From Jaapia argillacea MUCL 33604 (taxonomy: Eukaryota > Basidiomycota > Agaricomycetes > Jaapiales > Jaapiaceae), in the NCBI GenBank assembly GCA_000697665.1, contig KL197722.1, positions 17,091 through 81,090 of the forward strand: DNA of 64,000 nucleotides, written 5' to 3'. Position numbers and translations under genes: made by a program. The notes below the pieces were generated by a model that did not search any database, was not told where the DNA came from, and saw only the letters and a program-made list of their open reading frames with translations. Each line of letters starts with the position of its first letter. The stretch's first letter is position 1. Shown one piece after another: positions 46,735 through 58,824 of this stretch.

Positions 46735-47387
46735 ATGGACGACAACTCCATACTCCAGCGTCTCAAAGATGAAATCCATAATCTCCACATTGAGAATGAG
46801 AGGCTGGTGGCAGAAAACGAACTATTGACCCATCGGAGGGACGAATTCCAAGCAGATCTTGCGAAACTGCGGCAGATATGTGTGGACAGTAGGAATAAAG
46901 AGGACGTCTTGAAGGTGGAGAATGATCGTTTGAGATTAGAGAATGGGGATCTCAAACGGAAATTAGGGGCTCTGCCTGCGCCGATGAGCGAATCTCCAAT
47001 CATGTCGTCCCCTCCAGTGAGTGGAATCCTCAGCGTAGCTTAAAACTCGTGTGAATATTGACCACTCCCTCCCAGATGTCCTCCCGCACGGTTGTTGGTA
47101 GCCCAGTCACAATGCGGGCACCCGTTGCCCCTTCTCCCCCACCGGGGTCCACCTCAACCATGGACGAAGAAGATGATATGATACAAAAACCGACAAAGAA
47201 ACGTTCGAGACAGACGGCTAGGAAGTCAACGGGAGGGAAGCCTCCACGCAAAGGACCTGAGTGTGAGTTTGTTTTCGCCCTTGATCTTGCACTCCGCTCT
47301 CACTGATCGTTCATTCTGCCAACACGAAACTTTCGCCCTTGCGCATTGCCATGAACCTACACAGACATCGAAATATCCGACTCTTGA
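46735..47387 (+). CDS. Small coiled-coil basic protein, probably nuclear
   Basis: Exons 46735-47016, 47076-47262 and 47365-47387 give 163 residues. The first exon is an almost unbroken leucine-zipper-like coiled coil (LQRLKDEIHNLHIENERLVAENELL, then NDRLRLENGDLKRKL). The second encodes a Pro/Ser-rich part, an acidic DEEDD and a basic KPTKKRSRQTARKS stretch that looks like a nuclear localisation signal. The last tiny exon adds YIEISDS, a SUMO-interacting-motif-like tail (inference). No DNA-binding basic region precedes the zipper, so it is not a standard bZIP. The last intron and 3' end are duplicated at 51827-51928 (first part) and from 58825, marking a duplication breakpoint. Confidence 0.75.
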
Positions 47388-47600
47388 ATCCACGTACGCT
47401 GATCAAACTCATCGGCCCTTTCAACCCTTCAGCGATACCTCCGGGCCATAATCAGTAGTGTATTGAAGATTCAATATTGAAATTGTAGCCTCCATATAAA
47501 TGTTTTACTTATGTGTTCACTAAATGTCCGAGATGTAGTGTTTCGGGTCGTGTATGAATCATTCGATGATACTCATTACATCCGTACAAGAACGAACTGG

Positions 47601-50123
47601 CTAGTCTCGGTCAACAACGGGGATTCTCAAAGGTACTTGTCCTCCCTTCTCCACTTCTCCTTCCACTGTGGACACCATGACGCCACATGATTCCCTCCTA
47701 AGCTGCTTAGAATTCTCTGTCAAGGAAAACTCAAAGTTGGAGATGAGTTCGATGAGGAAGGCTTGCACCTCCATTACACTGAAAAAGACATCGACAACGT
47801 TAGTGGAGTGTGAGTCAAACCAAACGGCAGACTGAGTTATGAAAGGCGTACGCGAAGCGCCACCCAATACATGAGCGCAAACCACTCGCAAATGTCAAAC
47901 TGCAGAGATAAATGTCAAATCGTGAAAATACCACCATCATTAAGACGCCCTCACAGGTTGCCATAAACACCGAGGGAAGGAGCCTTGGTCTTTCTACCAT
48001 CACCGTCATTTGAGAGCCACCTGTCAGGATCGAAGGCATGGGCATCGTCACCCCATACATCCTTGTTCCTGTATCCCGGCCAATGAATCGTCAGAAACCT
48101 ACAGAGGTTCTGATACGCAAGATATACCGGTTGTACGCAGCGACGGATATTATAATCTTCATCCCTTTGGGAATTGGTACTTCGTCGAGAACTTTCCCGG
48201 ATGAAGTGGTGATGGGCTTGAACAATGGCACTGCATCGTCCCGTGTGGATTCTCTGAACAGATGAGGTACGACTGGGTGAATTCGCATCACTTCCTATGA
48301 GAAGGAAAGTCGTGTTGTGATCAGACTGGACAGGGGTCGACGGGTAATGAAGATGGGAACGAACCTTCATGACAGCAACTGTGTACACCATCCCTTCAAG
48401 GTCGCCATTCGTGAATGTTGACGCTCCACGAGCACGAACGGCCGCTTCCGTAGCACGGATCTCCTCCCGTAGTCGCGCTTGAACCTCTGGGTGCCTAGCA
48501 AGTTCTAGTAGAATGAAGCCCATCGTCTGTAATCCACCGAGTCAGATCGGGGAGATTGAAACTGAGAGGGGATAATTCACATTCGTGATTGTCTAGTCAA
48601 TGCCAGCAAGCTTGTCAGTAAAAGCGATTAGTTCTTGTCTAGAAGTGCCCGACCTCGTGACCTGCGAACATGATAGTACTTGCGTCCAGGTTAATGGTGG
48701 TCGGGACGGGGTGAATGGACACAGTTCAAGGGACGCACCGCATTTGGGACAGCATCTCGTCTTCACTTAGTTTAACTCTGTCATCTTCAGCTACGTTCGC
48801 TCTGACTGGAGTGGCAGAAGACAGAAGTCAAACCTTGAAGCCTGCACTGTAATTTGAAGACATTTCACTAACCAAGCAGGCTCATGACGTCCCGGCTCCC
48901 CTTTCCTCCCAGACTGAGCGCTCCGCTCTTCTCATCGACCAACTGTTTGCCCAGTTTGCCCAACATCCTCGTCATTTCTCGGACACGACCCACGCTTGGG
49001 CTATTCAGATTGTCAAAGATCTTGGTCAGGATAGGAGAGGGGACGTGATGCATTATTCCTTGGGCGAATATCCTGAGCGCGGAAGGTCGTCCGAAGGTAT
49101 CCACCCTAGAGTTCACATTGCTCGTGAGTCACGATGAAACGACCTCGAGGGAATGCGAACAAACAAGAGGTTACTATATGCCCTGACGACGGGGTTGTTG
49201 CCATCTTCCATAGCCCCAAAGTTGTAATCGAAAGCTCCTGCGGGACGGGGTCGGAGAGGTCATCGTACTCAACAAGATTAGACAACTTACCAATACCAAT
49301 GGCATCCAAAGTGGCACGAGTCAGGTAGCTGGTCACGTTTAACTCCACGGACTGACTATCAGACACGTCTAATATGTCTTTCCATTTCGACGTCATCTAA
49401 TAGTAAAGTTGAGATTTGGGTAGACCAATGGGTCTCCCTAATACTCACCTGTTCAGCGACTGATTGGAATACGGGCAATAGCGCTTTTGTTTCTGGAGCA
49501 CCAAATGCAGGGAGCATAACTTTCCTCTGCCTCTTATGGGTAGAGCCTGCAATAGAACAACAATATCGTTCAGATCCTCGAGTATGCCACAGCCCGTACC
49601 TTCAGCCCATGTCAAGCTACGTCCATTGAACATTCTGGAGAATTCACGACGCTCATGCCACTTGGGAAAGTTATATCCCGAGGTCTGGAAGATGTATTGT
49701 ATGGCTTTTGGATCGGAAATGAGGAGTCCGTCCTCCTACGATCCTGGTTCAAAACCGGACAGGAAGCTTTAACTGATGCAACTTACTCCCAAAGCCCCTA
49801 TCACAAGGGCAAATTTCAGAGGAGATGATTCTGGGTAATAGCAAGGGGTAATCCTACCTTTTATCCGCAGACAATCGCCGAATTCTTTCTGCCAGAGGAA
49901 ATCTGACTCGCCCGCCTGCTCCTGGAAGAGTTCCCTTAGATTCCCTGCGGTTGTGACATGAGATGAAGGCTACTGGCGAGATAGCGAGGGTAGACGAACC
50001 GAGTAGGAAAGACTCTGGAGCAGGACCCGGAACATCAGCAATAGAAATTCTGGTAAAGCGACGATAGATGACATAGAGCAGGGCAAGACCAGCGGCTGCG
50101 CAACCGGTAGTGGAAGCGTCCAT
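47601..50123 (-). CDS. Cytochrome P450-a (CYP5150-like)
   Basis: Start at 50123: MDASTTGCAAAGLALLYVIYRRF, a single membrane anchor, then the hinge ADVPGPAPESFLLG. Exons joined at GT-AG sites read GNLRELFQEQAGESDFLWQ, EDGLLISDPKAIQYIFQTSGYNF, a THKRQRKVMLPAFGAPE C-helix block, I-helix FAGHETITN (unusual His-Glu before Thr), a MGFILLELARHPEVQARLREEI block, then MRIHPVVPHLFRES, FDPDRWL, and the haem loop FASGLRSCIGWRFA at about 47880-47925. The protein ends PLRIPVVDRD at 47601. At least eleven introns. No internal stop was found, so it looks functional. The CYP5150-like label rests on memory of the CIGWRFA haem loop and C-helix style. Nearly identical in layout to P450-b at 59015-61518. Confidence 0.85.
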
Positions 50124-50725
50124 ACCAACTAGAAAGGCCACAAACGAGGGCAATAACTATTCTGTTACACGTGTGAAGGGGGAAAGGAAGCGAAGATCAG
50201 AACGGCAACCGGTCAGTTTAAAAAGCTTCAAAGCTTCCCAGAATTATAATTTATCCAAGGATGGGTCAGTTGGATTCATATTCGACACGCCCCAGACGCG
50301 AATCCACATCATCGGGTGCTTCACCGCGAAATAGAACTTGGGATAAGATACCGTGGGTTGATAGGGAGCTCTCGTCAGAAGAAGGCGACCAAAATCTGCA
50401 CACTCCGAAAATTGGCCGAGAAGAATTAGCCAGACGTGTTAATGCTAGAATCACAAGTGAAGACAACAGGATATCTGCTGCGAGCCCTGCGTCTGTGCCT
50501 TGTTCCAGGAGCAACAAAAGATTCCGTCAGTACTTACCTATGTAGCTCGGTGCGTATCAACCCACTGAATAACTTAATCAAAGGTCACCGCCGAGAGTGC
50601 AGCATCGAAAGCGAACACCACACGGCGAGAGAGCAGATGATTCAACTCTTTGGGTTTGATTGGCACCGATGAGTGCGGGACTAAAACTACATTTGAATTT
50701 AGTCCAACAAGATCTCCGGTGTTAT
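50124..50725. promoter_or_regulatory. P450-a promoter and SDR-a 3' region
   Basis: About 600 bases between the P450-a start and the SDR-a stop, both on the minus strand. The corresponding stretch of unit 2 (61519-62028) is recognisably similar but has several indels. Shared sequence includes 'cattcgacacgcccc'-type and 'gccgagagagcagcatcgaaagcg'-type segments. These are the best places to look for conserved promoter elements of P450-a and P450-b. Confidence 0.5.
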
Positions 50726-51589
50726 CTATGTCGGAGTTTGACCACTGTGAACGGCGACTGTTGAGCCTGAAGGCGATGAGGTTGATTTGGGAGCAGAAAA
50801 GGTAGGACTTTTCAATCGACGTACCTGTCATGAATGAGGATTCATCTGACGCGAGGAACATCATAACATTCGCAATCTCAGACGGGTCCGCAGCCCGCTT
50901 CTGCACGTTTGAATTCTCGATAGCACGTTGCGTTTCTTCGGTAAAAGCGCCAGTGTAGAGCTGGGTCTGTGTTGCGCCTGGTTGGATCGTGTTGACCCGG
51001 ATACCAAGTGGCCCAAATTCTTGTGCTGCCGTGAGCCCCATTCCACGAACAGCCCATTTGGACGCCACGTAAGGGGAGAGGTGTGGTTGGCCATAGAGGG
51101 ATACCACCGATGCCGTCAGGACGATCGAACCGCCCTTCCCACCATGAGGCGAGGCCTTCATCGCTGCGACTGCGTGCTTCATCCCAAGCCAAGCTGTGAG
51201 TTGATCAGTGAGCCGTTTACAAGGAAGAGTTGAAATGACTCACGTCCTTTGATATTGACGTTGTACATCTTATCCATCACACTTACATCCGTCTCCAACC
51301 AGGATTGCGTGGGATGGGCAGCTCCAGCGTTAAGCAACGCGATGTCCAACTTCCCGAACTTTTCAACCCCGAGGAACGAAAACGCCTTCACCTCCTCCTC
51401 CTTCGTCACATCTCCTCTGATGAAGATAACCCTGTCATTCCCTTTGAACTCCTTCTCGGCGTTCGCAATATCCAGATCCACTGCGATCACTGTTGCACCC
51501 TCAGCTAAGAACTTCTTCACCGCTGCCAAGCCAATACCGTTTCCACCACCAGTGATCAATGCAACTTTACCTTGGAGTCTGCCTGACAT
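50726..51589 (-). CDS. Short-chain dehydrogenase/reductase SDR-a
   Basis: Exons 51589-51244, 51193-50825 and 50757-50726 give 248 residues, the usual length for a classical SDR. Cofactor motif TGGGNGIG near the N-terminus, AVDLD after beta-2 (Asp suggests NAD(H) preference), DVTKEE, LLNAGA (NAG motif), a SIVLTASVVS block with the catalytic Ser, Tyr and Lys in YVASK, then IQPGATQTQ. The last exon adds VAVHSGQTPT. It reduces or oxidises an alcohol/ketone, substrate unknown. It lies about 600 bases upstream of P450-a on the same strand and was duplicated with it, which suggests linked roles. Confidence 0.9.
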
Positions 51590-51826
51590 GATGAAGGATG
51601 GTGTATCACCTTGGCGAGGAGAACGCCGGCCTCAAGAGGGGTGCTGTCTTGAACACATGCGGCCTTCCGCGTTATCTATTCTGCCCGTCAACGGTACAAG
51701 TTAGCTCGAATTGGCGGCCAATGGACATCGCGAGTCAGGTCACAAGCACAAGAAGTGGTACTTGGAGGTTCCTTTCCATCAGAACAGGAAGCAAGACGAA
51801 GCGGAGTGTGGCCTTCTCTATCATGC

Positions 51827-51928
51827 TAACATAAAACTTTCACCCTTGCGCGTTATCATGTTGAACCCACAAAGATATCGAAATATCCGACTCTTGATCC
51901 TACGTAGGCCTGATCAAACTCAACGGCC
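51827..51928 (+). pseudogene. Truncated duplicate of the coiled-coil gene 3' end
   Basis: About 100 bases match the last intron, the final exon and early 3' UTR of the coiled-coil gene at 46735-47387 (shared 'atcgaaatatccgactcttga'). No upstream exons are present, so it cannot be expressed as a gene. The match stops at the transposon and resumes at 58825. The fragment marks the junction between duplication units 1 and 2. Confidence 0.85.
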
Positions 51929-51936
51929 CTTTCAAC

Positions 51937-51954
51937 TAGAGTTAGGGGAATAAC
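51937..51954 (+). repeat. Left terminal inverted repeat of the transposon
   Basis: TAGAGTTAGGGGAATAAC, perfect complement of the right end at 58807-58824. Immediately outside is the 8-bp target duplication ctttcaac. Confidence 0.93.
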
Positions 51955-52794
51955 CTTCAAGTTATTAACTACCTAGTTATTGACATGGTTTTAAACATGT
52001 ATATAACCTGTTATATACTCGAGGTCTGGGGATGGGTGGTTAATAACTCCAATAGGATTGACTTATCTGGGAGGTGAGGGCTGGACCATTGTTTGTTGTA
52101 CGACACATGTTGACTGACCTCACGCAATTTGAAACCCTTTGTGGTCTTCTATCCTCAACACTTTCAGAAAATATGTAGCTCAACAGTCCCTTGCGACCAC
52201 GTCAACTCGTGAGCACCCTCACGTCAATGGTGTAAGTTCGGTCCTTCTATTCGAGGGAACATAAGGTACGGGTTACATGCTCAAAGAAGTATCCAACTGT
52301 CAAGTTTCATGATATCTCAACAACCTTCTTGGGCAATCGCAAGTCTGCATTGTCCTCCAGAGGAGATGAGACTCTGGCCTCGGAGAGTGCAAGCGACACA
52401 AATCCAGCAGGTGAACGAGAGCGAGAGTGGGAAGGTGAGAACGATGATCAGCATCATGAGGATTCGCCTTATCTACGAGATTTGGTCTTGCTGGAGTCAT
52501 CTTCGAGCATCCAATTGTTAACCATTCTTGATCTTTTGTCCAACACACCACTCACCAGTACTGCCTCTTTGGTCTCTTGACCTCTTGGGTAGTCAATAAT
52601 GTTTCTGCTCCCAAACATGCTCCCACTGAAGCTGATTGGACCATGTAGAGTACATGTAGAGTTGATTTGCTTGTACATACAAAAGATTTTCGCCTTCACA
52701 ATATTTGGTTAATAACTAATTAAATACCTGGTTATAACCAGGTCCTTGATAGCACCTCCAGTTAATAACATGTGACTAACCCAGGGGAGAGTTA
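51955..52794. repeat. AT-rich subterminal segment with repeated TTAATAAC motifs
   Basis: About 840 bases present only at the left end; on the right end the 18-bp TIR is followed almost directly by the second inverted repeat. GTTATTAA/TTAATAAC occurs at about 51964, 52040, 52707 and 52762, with local palindromes such as ACCTGGTTATAACCAGGT near 52725-52742. It could be a nested small element or an array of transposase-binding sites. No coding potential was supported. Confidence 0.6.
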
Positions 52795-52818
52795 TTGGAT
52801 AATTCTATTTGGAAACCC

Positions 52819-53791
52819 CGTTCATGGGCATGAACCCGGGTTCATCCACCAATCGAGTCGTTGTAGAGAACTTGAGGATTTCTGAGTCTTCGGCGAGTCT
52901 GATGGTTGCTGGGGGGTCGCCGGGGTGATGATAAGCGACCGCCAAACAGACCATAACACGAGAGGTTCTGCTGCCACCGCGCTGTAATTGAAAACATCTT
53001 CACGATACCCATGCCCCCACGCTGAAGTCGAATGCCTTAGTTTCACTTCTTTGGGTCTTACTCTGAGACTACTCGTTGATACTGCATCTCATGCCTTTCG
53101 TTCTTCGAGTCTTTGCCCAGCGGATTGCATTGGATTCACTCAACTCCGAGACACTTAAGCGAATCGGCCCCGTCACGTTGGCGACGACGGTTTTGCGTAC
53201 TCCGGAGTCATGGCACTGTCGTCAATCATGCATTTCAATCTCCTTACCTTTCTCTTGGTGCGTTGGCCACACCTTTGACGAATTCACCTTCCAGCCAAGT
53301 GCTCTTGTGTCAGGGTCGCGTTCTGTGGTTTTGGCAATGTCGGGATTGTTTCTCAACATTGTTTCAGCCACAAGTGGCTGCCAGGCTCGACGATCGTACC
53401 GACGACCCTGATGTCAGGGTTGTGCACCATAGTCCTGGTCTATCCAACATGCTGGGATCACATCCTGAGATTCCTTTATTCACGTGTGCAGTTCTCAATT
53501 TGATGGCTCAGTTTCCGAGTCTTGTGTTGCTGCCTGGATTTGCCCTCATCTCGCATGTTTGGACATTGTCACGAAAATTTATTCCTCTTCACAGTCGTTC
53601 TCGCCTTCTCCCCTCTCTCGTTGTTTCACGACCGATTTTCCCTTGATCTCGGCAATTTTTTTCTCGGGTTTGATCGCAATGACTTGTACTTATGGAGGCC
53701 TTGGGGTGGTTGAGGATACCTTGCGAAAGTTCAGTCTTGCCCTGCTCGCACTCATTCTGATTGTGTTCTCGCCACCTAGTCTTCATCCTGC
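52819..53791. other. Non-coding left part of the transposon
   Basis: Between the inner inverted repeat and the first supported ATG of the transposase gene. The open frames at 53076-53646 overlap in several frames and have no domain; the segment probably holds the promoter and leader of the element's gene. Confidence 0.45.
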
Positions 53792-56700
53792 ATGGCATCT
53801 GTTACGTCTCCGAGTCTTTCTCCACTTACGTCTGTCCACTCTACCCCTGCCCCTGCTTTGCCAACCAAATTCTCTGAGGATTACTTCCGAGATCTCACAT
53901 TTCGGGACTGTCTGGGGCTCCAGCTACCACCAAGTGCTCCTGCCGGTAGCCTGAGGTGCTGGATCCTTACTGCGGAAGAGTCCGTAGTATCTGAGCTTCC
54001 AACTGTAGGCTCTGATGAGGTTGTCCCCCATTCTGATGATCTCCAGGCCATCATGCGGCAGTATGATGCGGAATGGAATGCCGGGAAGCGATTTGTCTCC
54101 CTTCAGTTGGTATATGATGGAAAGTCCATTTTCAGGTGATGCCCGATGACGAAGGTAAAGTCTTGTATTTTGACTCTGCGAATCAATCATATTCTCACCA
54201 CTAGAATTCTTGCAGCTTCGAGCTTTCACGACGATTAATAACAAGAGGCGTGCAGTTGATGCAGCCTCTCGGCTGTTCCGACATGTTTCCACCGGTATTG
54301 GCTTGGCTGGTGATGAAGTTGTGAGGCTTGGAGATCTTCGTATCCTGTCCCCAATGTCTGGCTTTCGAAATTCACCCTTTGTCCTGTGGGAGTTATCATG
54401 CTTGCTTGGAGAGGTGTGGCTTGGGGAAGATATCGTAAATGCGATCCTAGAGCTACGATACCTCTCCTGGGCATCCGTAGCGTCCCGCGGATTACCCCCG
54501 ATAATCCTCCTACCCACCGTTATCATCAACGAGGCCCAACGACTCTTCGATCAGCATCCACGAGTATACAGTCCAAACATCGAGGGTCTCCGGGATCGAT
54601 TGCGTCGCACCAATGTACACACCGTGGCCCTTGTCCTTTGCGACCTCAACCACTTCACCGCTTACTACTATAGCCACACTCATGGATTGGAGTACGGCGA
54701 CTCACTCGGCTCCCCTCCGAACAGTACTGTTGTCGCTGTCCTTCAGTGGATCCTGTCTGGACTCGACTATCCCATCCCGAGCATGGCAACAAAAGGGTGG
54801 ATTGCAACGCAGGGCCCCAGGAGTGGCAGCTGTGGTATTGCAGCTCTGAATTTCATTGAATCGAAGGTGGATGTCACCATCTCAAAATGGAATGATTCGA
54901 GATCACGCGCGGAGAGGGATCGCGCTCTTTGTGATTTAGTCTTGTATCATCTCATGGTGATTGACAGCGAGGTGCGTGTTTATTTATTCCTTCGGCTTCT
55001 AAGCTTATCATGTTGATCAGGTACCTCAAGTGGACTGGCTAAGCTTTCATATCCCAGATATGGGTTGTGGCAACGATGTCTTTGCCGCCAACAGCGATTT
55101 TAACCTATCTTGGCCAACGGTTCGTCCTCGCCTTGTTTTCCGTCTTTCATGCATTCCTAACTTTTTTGACTATCATGGCCCCTGGCAGTCCCGTCACCCC
55201 ATTGTTTCGTATCTCCTGCGGTCAAGAACTTCCTCAGCGAACTTGTGGGAGTCTTGTGTGACTCCGAGTACCCCTGTATGTTTTCTCTCATTTGCCTTAT
55301 GTTGCCTCGTGAGTCGTCTGACGGACTTCTTCCCCTTAGAAACTCACCCCACTTCACATTACGGTGTCTCGTACACTCATGGCACCATTGTTCTTGACAT
55401 CCAAGGACGAGGCAAAAACGGAACAAAGTTTCATCGACCTGACCTTGTTGCCGTCGCCAACCAATTTCCACCCCTCTCGTCCTTGTCCTCCGTCGCTGGA
55501 TTCACCACTCTCTTCTCCAATCCAAGTGTCGACCCCTAAACCCCGCCTTTCGACTTCTCCTCCATTGTTCTTGCCGTCATCTCCCTCTGTTGTTGTTCTA
55601 CCAACACCGGACCGATTTCAATCAAATACCAAAATCTTGATTCCACGGAACATTCAGTGCATCGAGATCTCCTCGAGCAGCTCAGATTCGGAGTTTCCGG
55701 ATCACATCTCAACCCCTTCGCGAACATGTCGGCCTCCCCGACCTACCAATGCTCCTGCAAACGACAATGCAGTCCAGCGAGGCACTCTCAACATGGGTTC
55801 GAATAGAGAGCCTGAGGTTCAGATGCGAGAGCCTGTTGCCACGACAGGTGATGTTCGCGTTGGTAGTACCTTTCGGACATGGGAGGCTGGGAGAGATGCG
55901 GTCTACAAGCAGGGAGAGAGTAGAGGGTATATCTACCGAACTGGCCAGAGTAAGGTCTCAACCGATGGCGTGAAGAAGAAAGTCACCATTCGATGCCACC
56001 GCTACAGTCATCATCGCCCCACCCACGATCAATCTATCGACCCCTCCGACCACCGCAAGGGGAAGAGTGTTCGCATTGGTTGTTCTGCGCATGTCAATTT
56101 GAATCGGCTAACTGGCTTCAATCTCTGGCATGTCACCTTCGCCGACTGGACTCACAATCACGAACTGGAGCTCGCACCCGGAGCCTTCGCTCCACGACCT
56201 CCTACCAAACAACAAGACCTCGTCAACCGCTATGCCACCGACTCGCAATTCTCCCGGCACCATATGACCAAGATACTGGCCGATACCTTCTCCGAGCGAG
56301 CCCCTCTCGAGGTTCGACAGATATCCAACATGGTTAACAAGGTCCGCCGAGAGGCACAGCAAGAGGTGCAAAGCCTCGGCGGGGATGTTGCAACCATCCT
56401 TACAACCCTCCAAGAGCACATCGATCAGGGGGAAAACTGGCATTTCAAACTTCGCTTGAACGAGGATCAAGTCGTCGTTGGGCTATGGTGGCAGTCTCCG
56501 ATCCAGGCAGAGCTCACGAGACGATTCCACGACCTTCTCGTCAATGACTGCTCCTACAATCGAAACCAATACGGATACGCTCTCAACATCGGAATCGTCA
56601 TCGACAACTTCGGTAAATCACGGAATGGCTGGTATGCTGTCCACGCCTCCGAGGACATTGAGACCCACTCCTGGGTCTTCCGTTCCCACCTCTATTCCAC

Positions 56701-58606
56701 CAATGGCATCTCTCCAGAGGTCGTATTTTCAGACCGTCACCCATCCATTATCGGAGCTGTCCAAGGCGTCCTCCCCCTCGCATTTCATGTTTTCTGTCTC
56801 AACCACCTGAACGGCAATGTCGCAGAAAATGTGCGGCATGCGCTTGGGACACAGTGGGATCCTTTCAAAAGAGATTTCTGGAGGGTGTACCGAGCGGTTT
56901 CCCCTGAGGAGTTTGATCGTATGTGGGCCGACCTCGGTGATCGTTATCCCCCCGCTCGCGCATACATCGACGCTGGACTCTACGGCTGTCGTGAACACTG
57001 GGCTTGGACTTGGATCAGCCACCTATTCACTGCAGGAATCCGGACAACGGGACGAGTGGAGGTTGAGAATCGTGTCAACCGTATCTTTGGAGGACCCAAA
57101 AAGTCCCTCTTCACACTTTTTACTTCTCTCAACGAGAGGACAACTGGACAGAATGTGAAGGAGATGGAGCTGGTACGACAGGTCAGTGGCTTGATGGTCA
57201 GATTCAATCCAAGTCTCGGGTCTGATATCTTTGTAGTCGTCTCGCAAGCAGCACGACGCCCATCTGGAGACTGTATTTAAGGTGATAATGGACCAGCTAC
57301 GCCAATATATTGGTCCATTTGCGCTCCAGAGATGTTGGGAGCAAATGGCGCAATCTGTCTTCTACAAGACTGAAGTCCTGCAACGGCCAGAGGGGATTTG
57401 TGATTGGGTGTGTTTTTTCCCCCCGCTATCGGTCGCTGCTGATACTGTTCTCCAGGTAGAGTATGCAGTGCAGGTCCAAAACGAGCCTGGATTTGACTGG
57501 GAGAGTGGTGAGGAGATGGTATGTCTCTTTCCTCGAACACTGGCAAGGATCTGATAAGTCGCCATTAGAGCTCTTTCAATCGGTTTGACAATGATCAAGC
57601 ATATATATCAACAAAGTGGCTCATTCGCCTCGTGTCTGCTCGCGGTTTGAAGATCCAGCACCTCCTCCAAGTCTCTCACCTTGGTACAAAGGCTACTCAT
57701 GTGATTGCTTTGCTCCCGGGTGGTCGGTATGTCTGTGATTGTTGCATGGGAATGAATCTCGGTGTTCCTTGTCGTCATTATTTTCAAGTCTTGACATGTG
57801 TCAGGAGTCTTACTTTTCACATTGGGTTGATTCGGGCAAGGTTCACATTTCTATCATCTTATCTGTCTAGGCTGTGGTGTGCTAACCACGATATACAGGT
57901 GGTACCAAGATCCCTCTCTCGATGTGACCACAGTGCCGCCTGTGACCCTCGACCATATTTCGTCTCATATTCGGTCCGACCTACAACCCCAAGCTTTACC
58001 CTCTTCATTGCGATCCAATCCTCTTCAGCCCATACCAAACTCTTGCAGCTCTCCCCCGCCTGCCACACAAACACTCGGAGCTCGTGAAGTCTACCACGAA
58101 GCATCTGCAGCACTCCGCCCACTTCTTAATGGCATACAAACCAGTGAGCAGCTTGATGAATTGAGGAAGGGTCTTGAGACATTGCGGTGCGATTCCTCAT
58201 CTATCAAGCTGGGTCAGGGCCAACTCTAACCCATCCATTCGTCAGGCGGAACCAACTAGCTGATGCGAACGAGTCAGAATTTCGTGATCCCCCCATTCTC
58301 AAGATGAAAGGTCGACCTCGAACTGCAAGAATAACGGGCGCAATTGAAGGACGACCTCGAGGCGGCGGGGGCAGTAGGAAGCGCAAGCGAGGTTGCGATT
58401 CCGTCGACGAAAGGAGGGAAGATCGCAGCGCCAATAGTGCAGCTGTGGTACGCGATGCAGATGTGGACAGGGCGAGAGAGAGTAGCCTTGAGAGAGAAAG
58501 GGAGCAAGAGGAGCCTCCGCCGAAGGCGAAGCGTGTTCGGAAGTGCGGTCAGTGTCGACAACCTGGCCACAATCGCCAGAGCTGCCGTCAGTATGGCGTT
58601 AGCTAG
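53792..58606 (+). CDS. Multidomain transposase: Ulp1-type protease, FAR1-like, MULE DDE, SWIM and CCHC
   Basis: Spliced gene spanning most of the element; exact introns are uncertain. N-terminal part: a Ulp1-type cysteine protease with WLGEDIVNAIL substrate-groove motif, His (codon 54651), Asp (54699), Gln (54810) and Cys (54831, SGSCGIAALNF). Linker rich in Ser/Pro. From about 55850: a FAR1-like zinc-coordinating region (RTWEAGRDAVYKQ ... FADWTHNHELE). MULE transposase core: Asp 56546 (LLVNDCSYNRNQYG), Asp 56732 (FSDRHPSIIGAV followed by CLNH), Glu 57065 (RVEVENRVN). SWIM finger at about 57731-57775 (CDCC...CRH). CCHC knuckle near the C-terminus (CGQCRQPGHNRQSC). All catalytic residues are present, so it may be active. 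Whether protease and transposase are one polypeptide or two genes is not certain. Confidence 0.75.
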
Positions 58607-58806
58607 CTTTATTTCGTCCACCAATACATTGTTGGGAATCAAGTAATCTTTTGGCAATGCTGACTGGCGATGGCGGCGGCGGCGACTCGTCCATGTGGCC
58701 GAAAATTCGGACCCTTGTAATGGTTGAACCCGGGTTGCCAAACTAGCCATACTTCCCTGGGGGGGGTACTGTCTATGAGCAGGGTTTCCAAATAGAATTA
58801 TCCAGA

Positions 58807-58824
58807 GTTATTCCCCTAACTCTA
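58807..58824 (-). repeat. Right terminal inverted repeat of the transposon
   Basis: GTTATTCCCCTAACTCTA, exact complement of the left end at 51937-51954, followed by the target duplication ctttcaac at 58825-58832. Confidence 0.93.

Larger units (their letters stand above)
47327..51826. repeat. Duplication unit 1 (P450-a + SDR-a), about 4.5 kb
   Basis: Begins in the last intron of the coiled-coil gene. The same sequence, with scattered differences, begins again at 51827 ('ttcacccttgcgcgttatcatg...' versus 'ttcgcccttgcgcattgccatg...') and continues after the transposon at 58825. Both units carry P450 then SDR in the same order and strand. Boundaries are read by eye to within about 10-20 bases. 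Confidence 0.8.

Noticed and set aside
52700-52760. Palindromic AT-rich repeats considered as a CRISPR-like or origin-like array
   Set aside because: Spacing is irregular, spacers are not unique units, and the host is a eukaryote; they fit transposon subterminal repeats better.
53113-53646. 177-residue open frame inside the transposon
   Set aside because: Three overlapping frames are open over the same span and none carries a transposon or host domain.
58274-58750. 158-residue minus-strand open frame at the transposon right end
   Set aside because: Antisense to the zinc-knuckle exon of the transposase gene; no domain.
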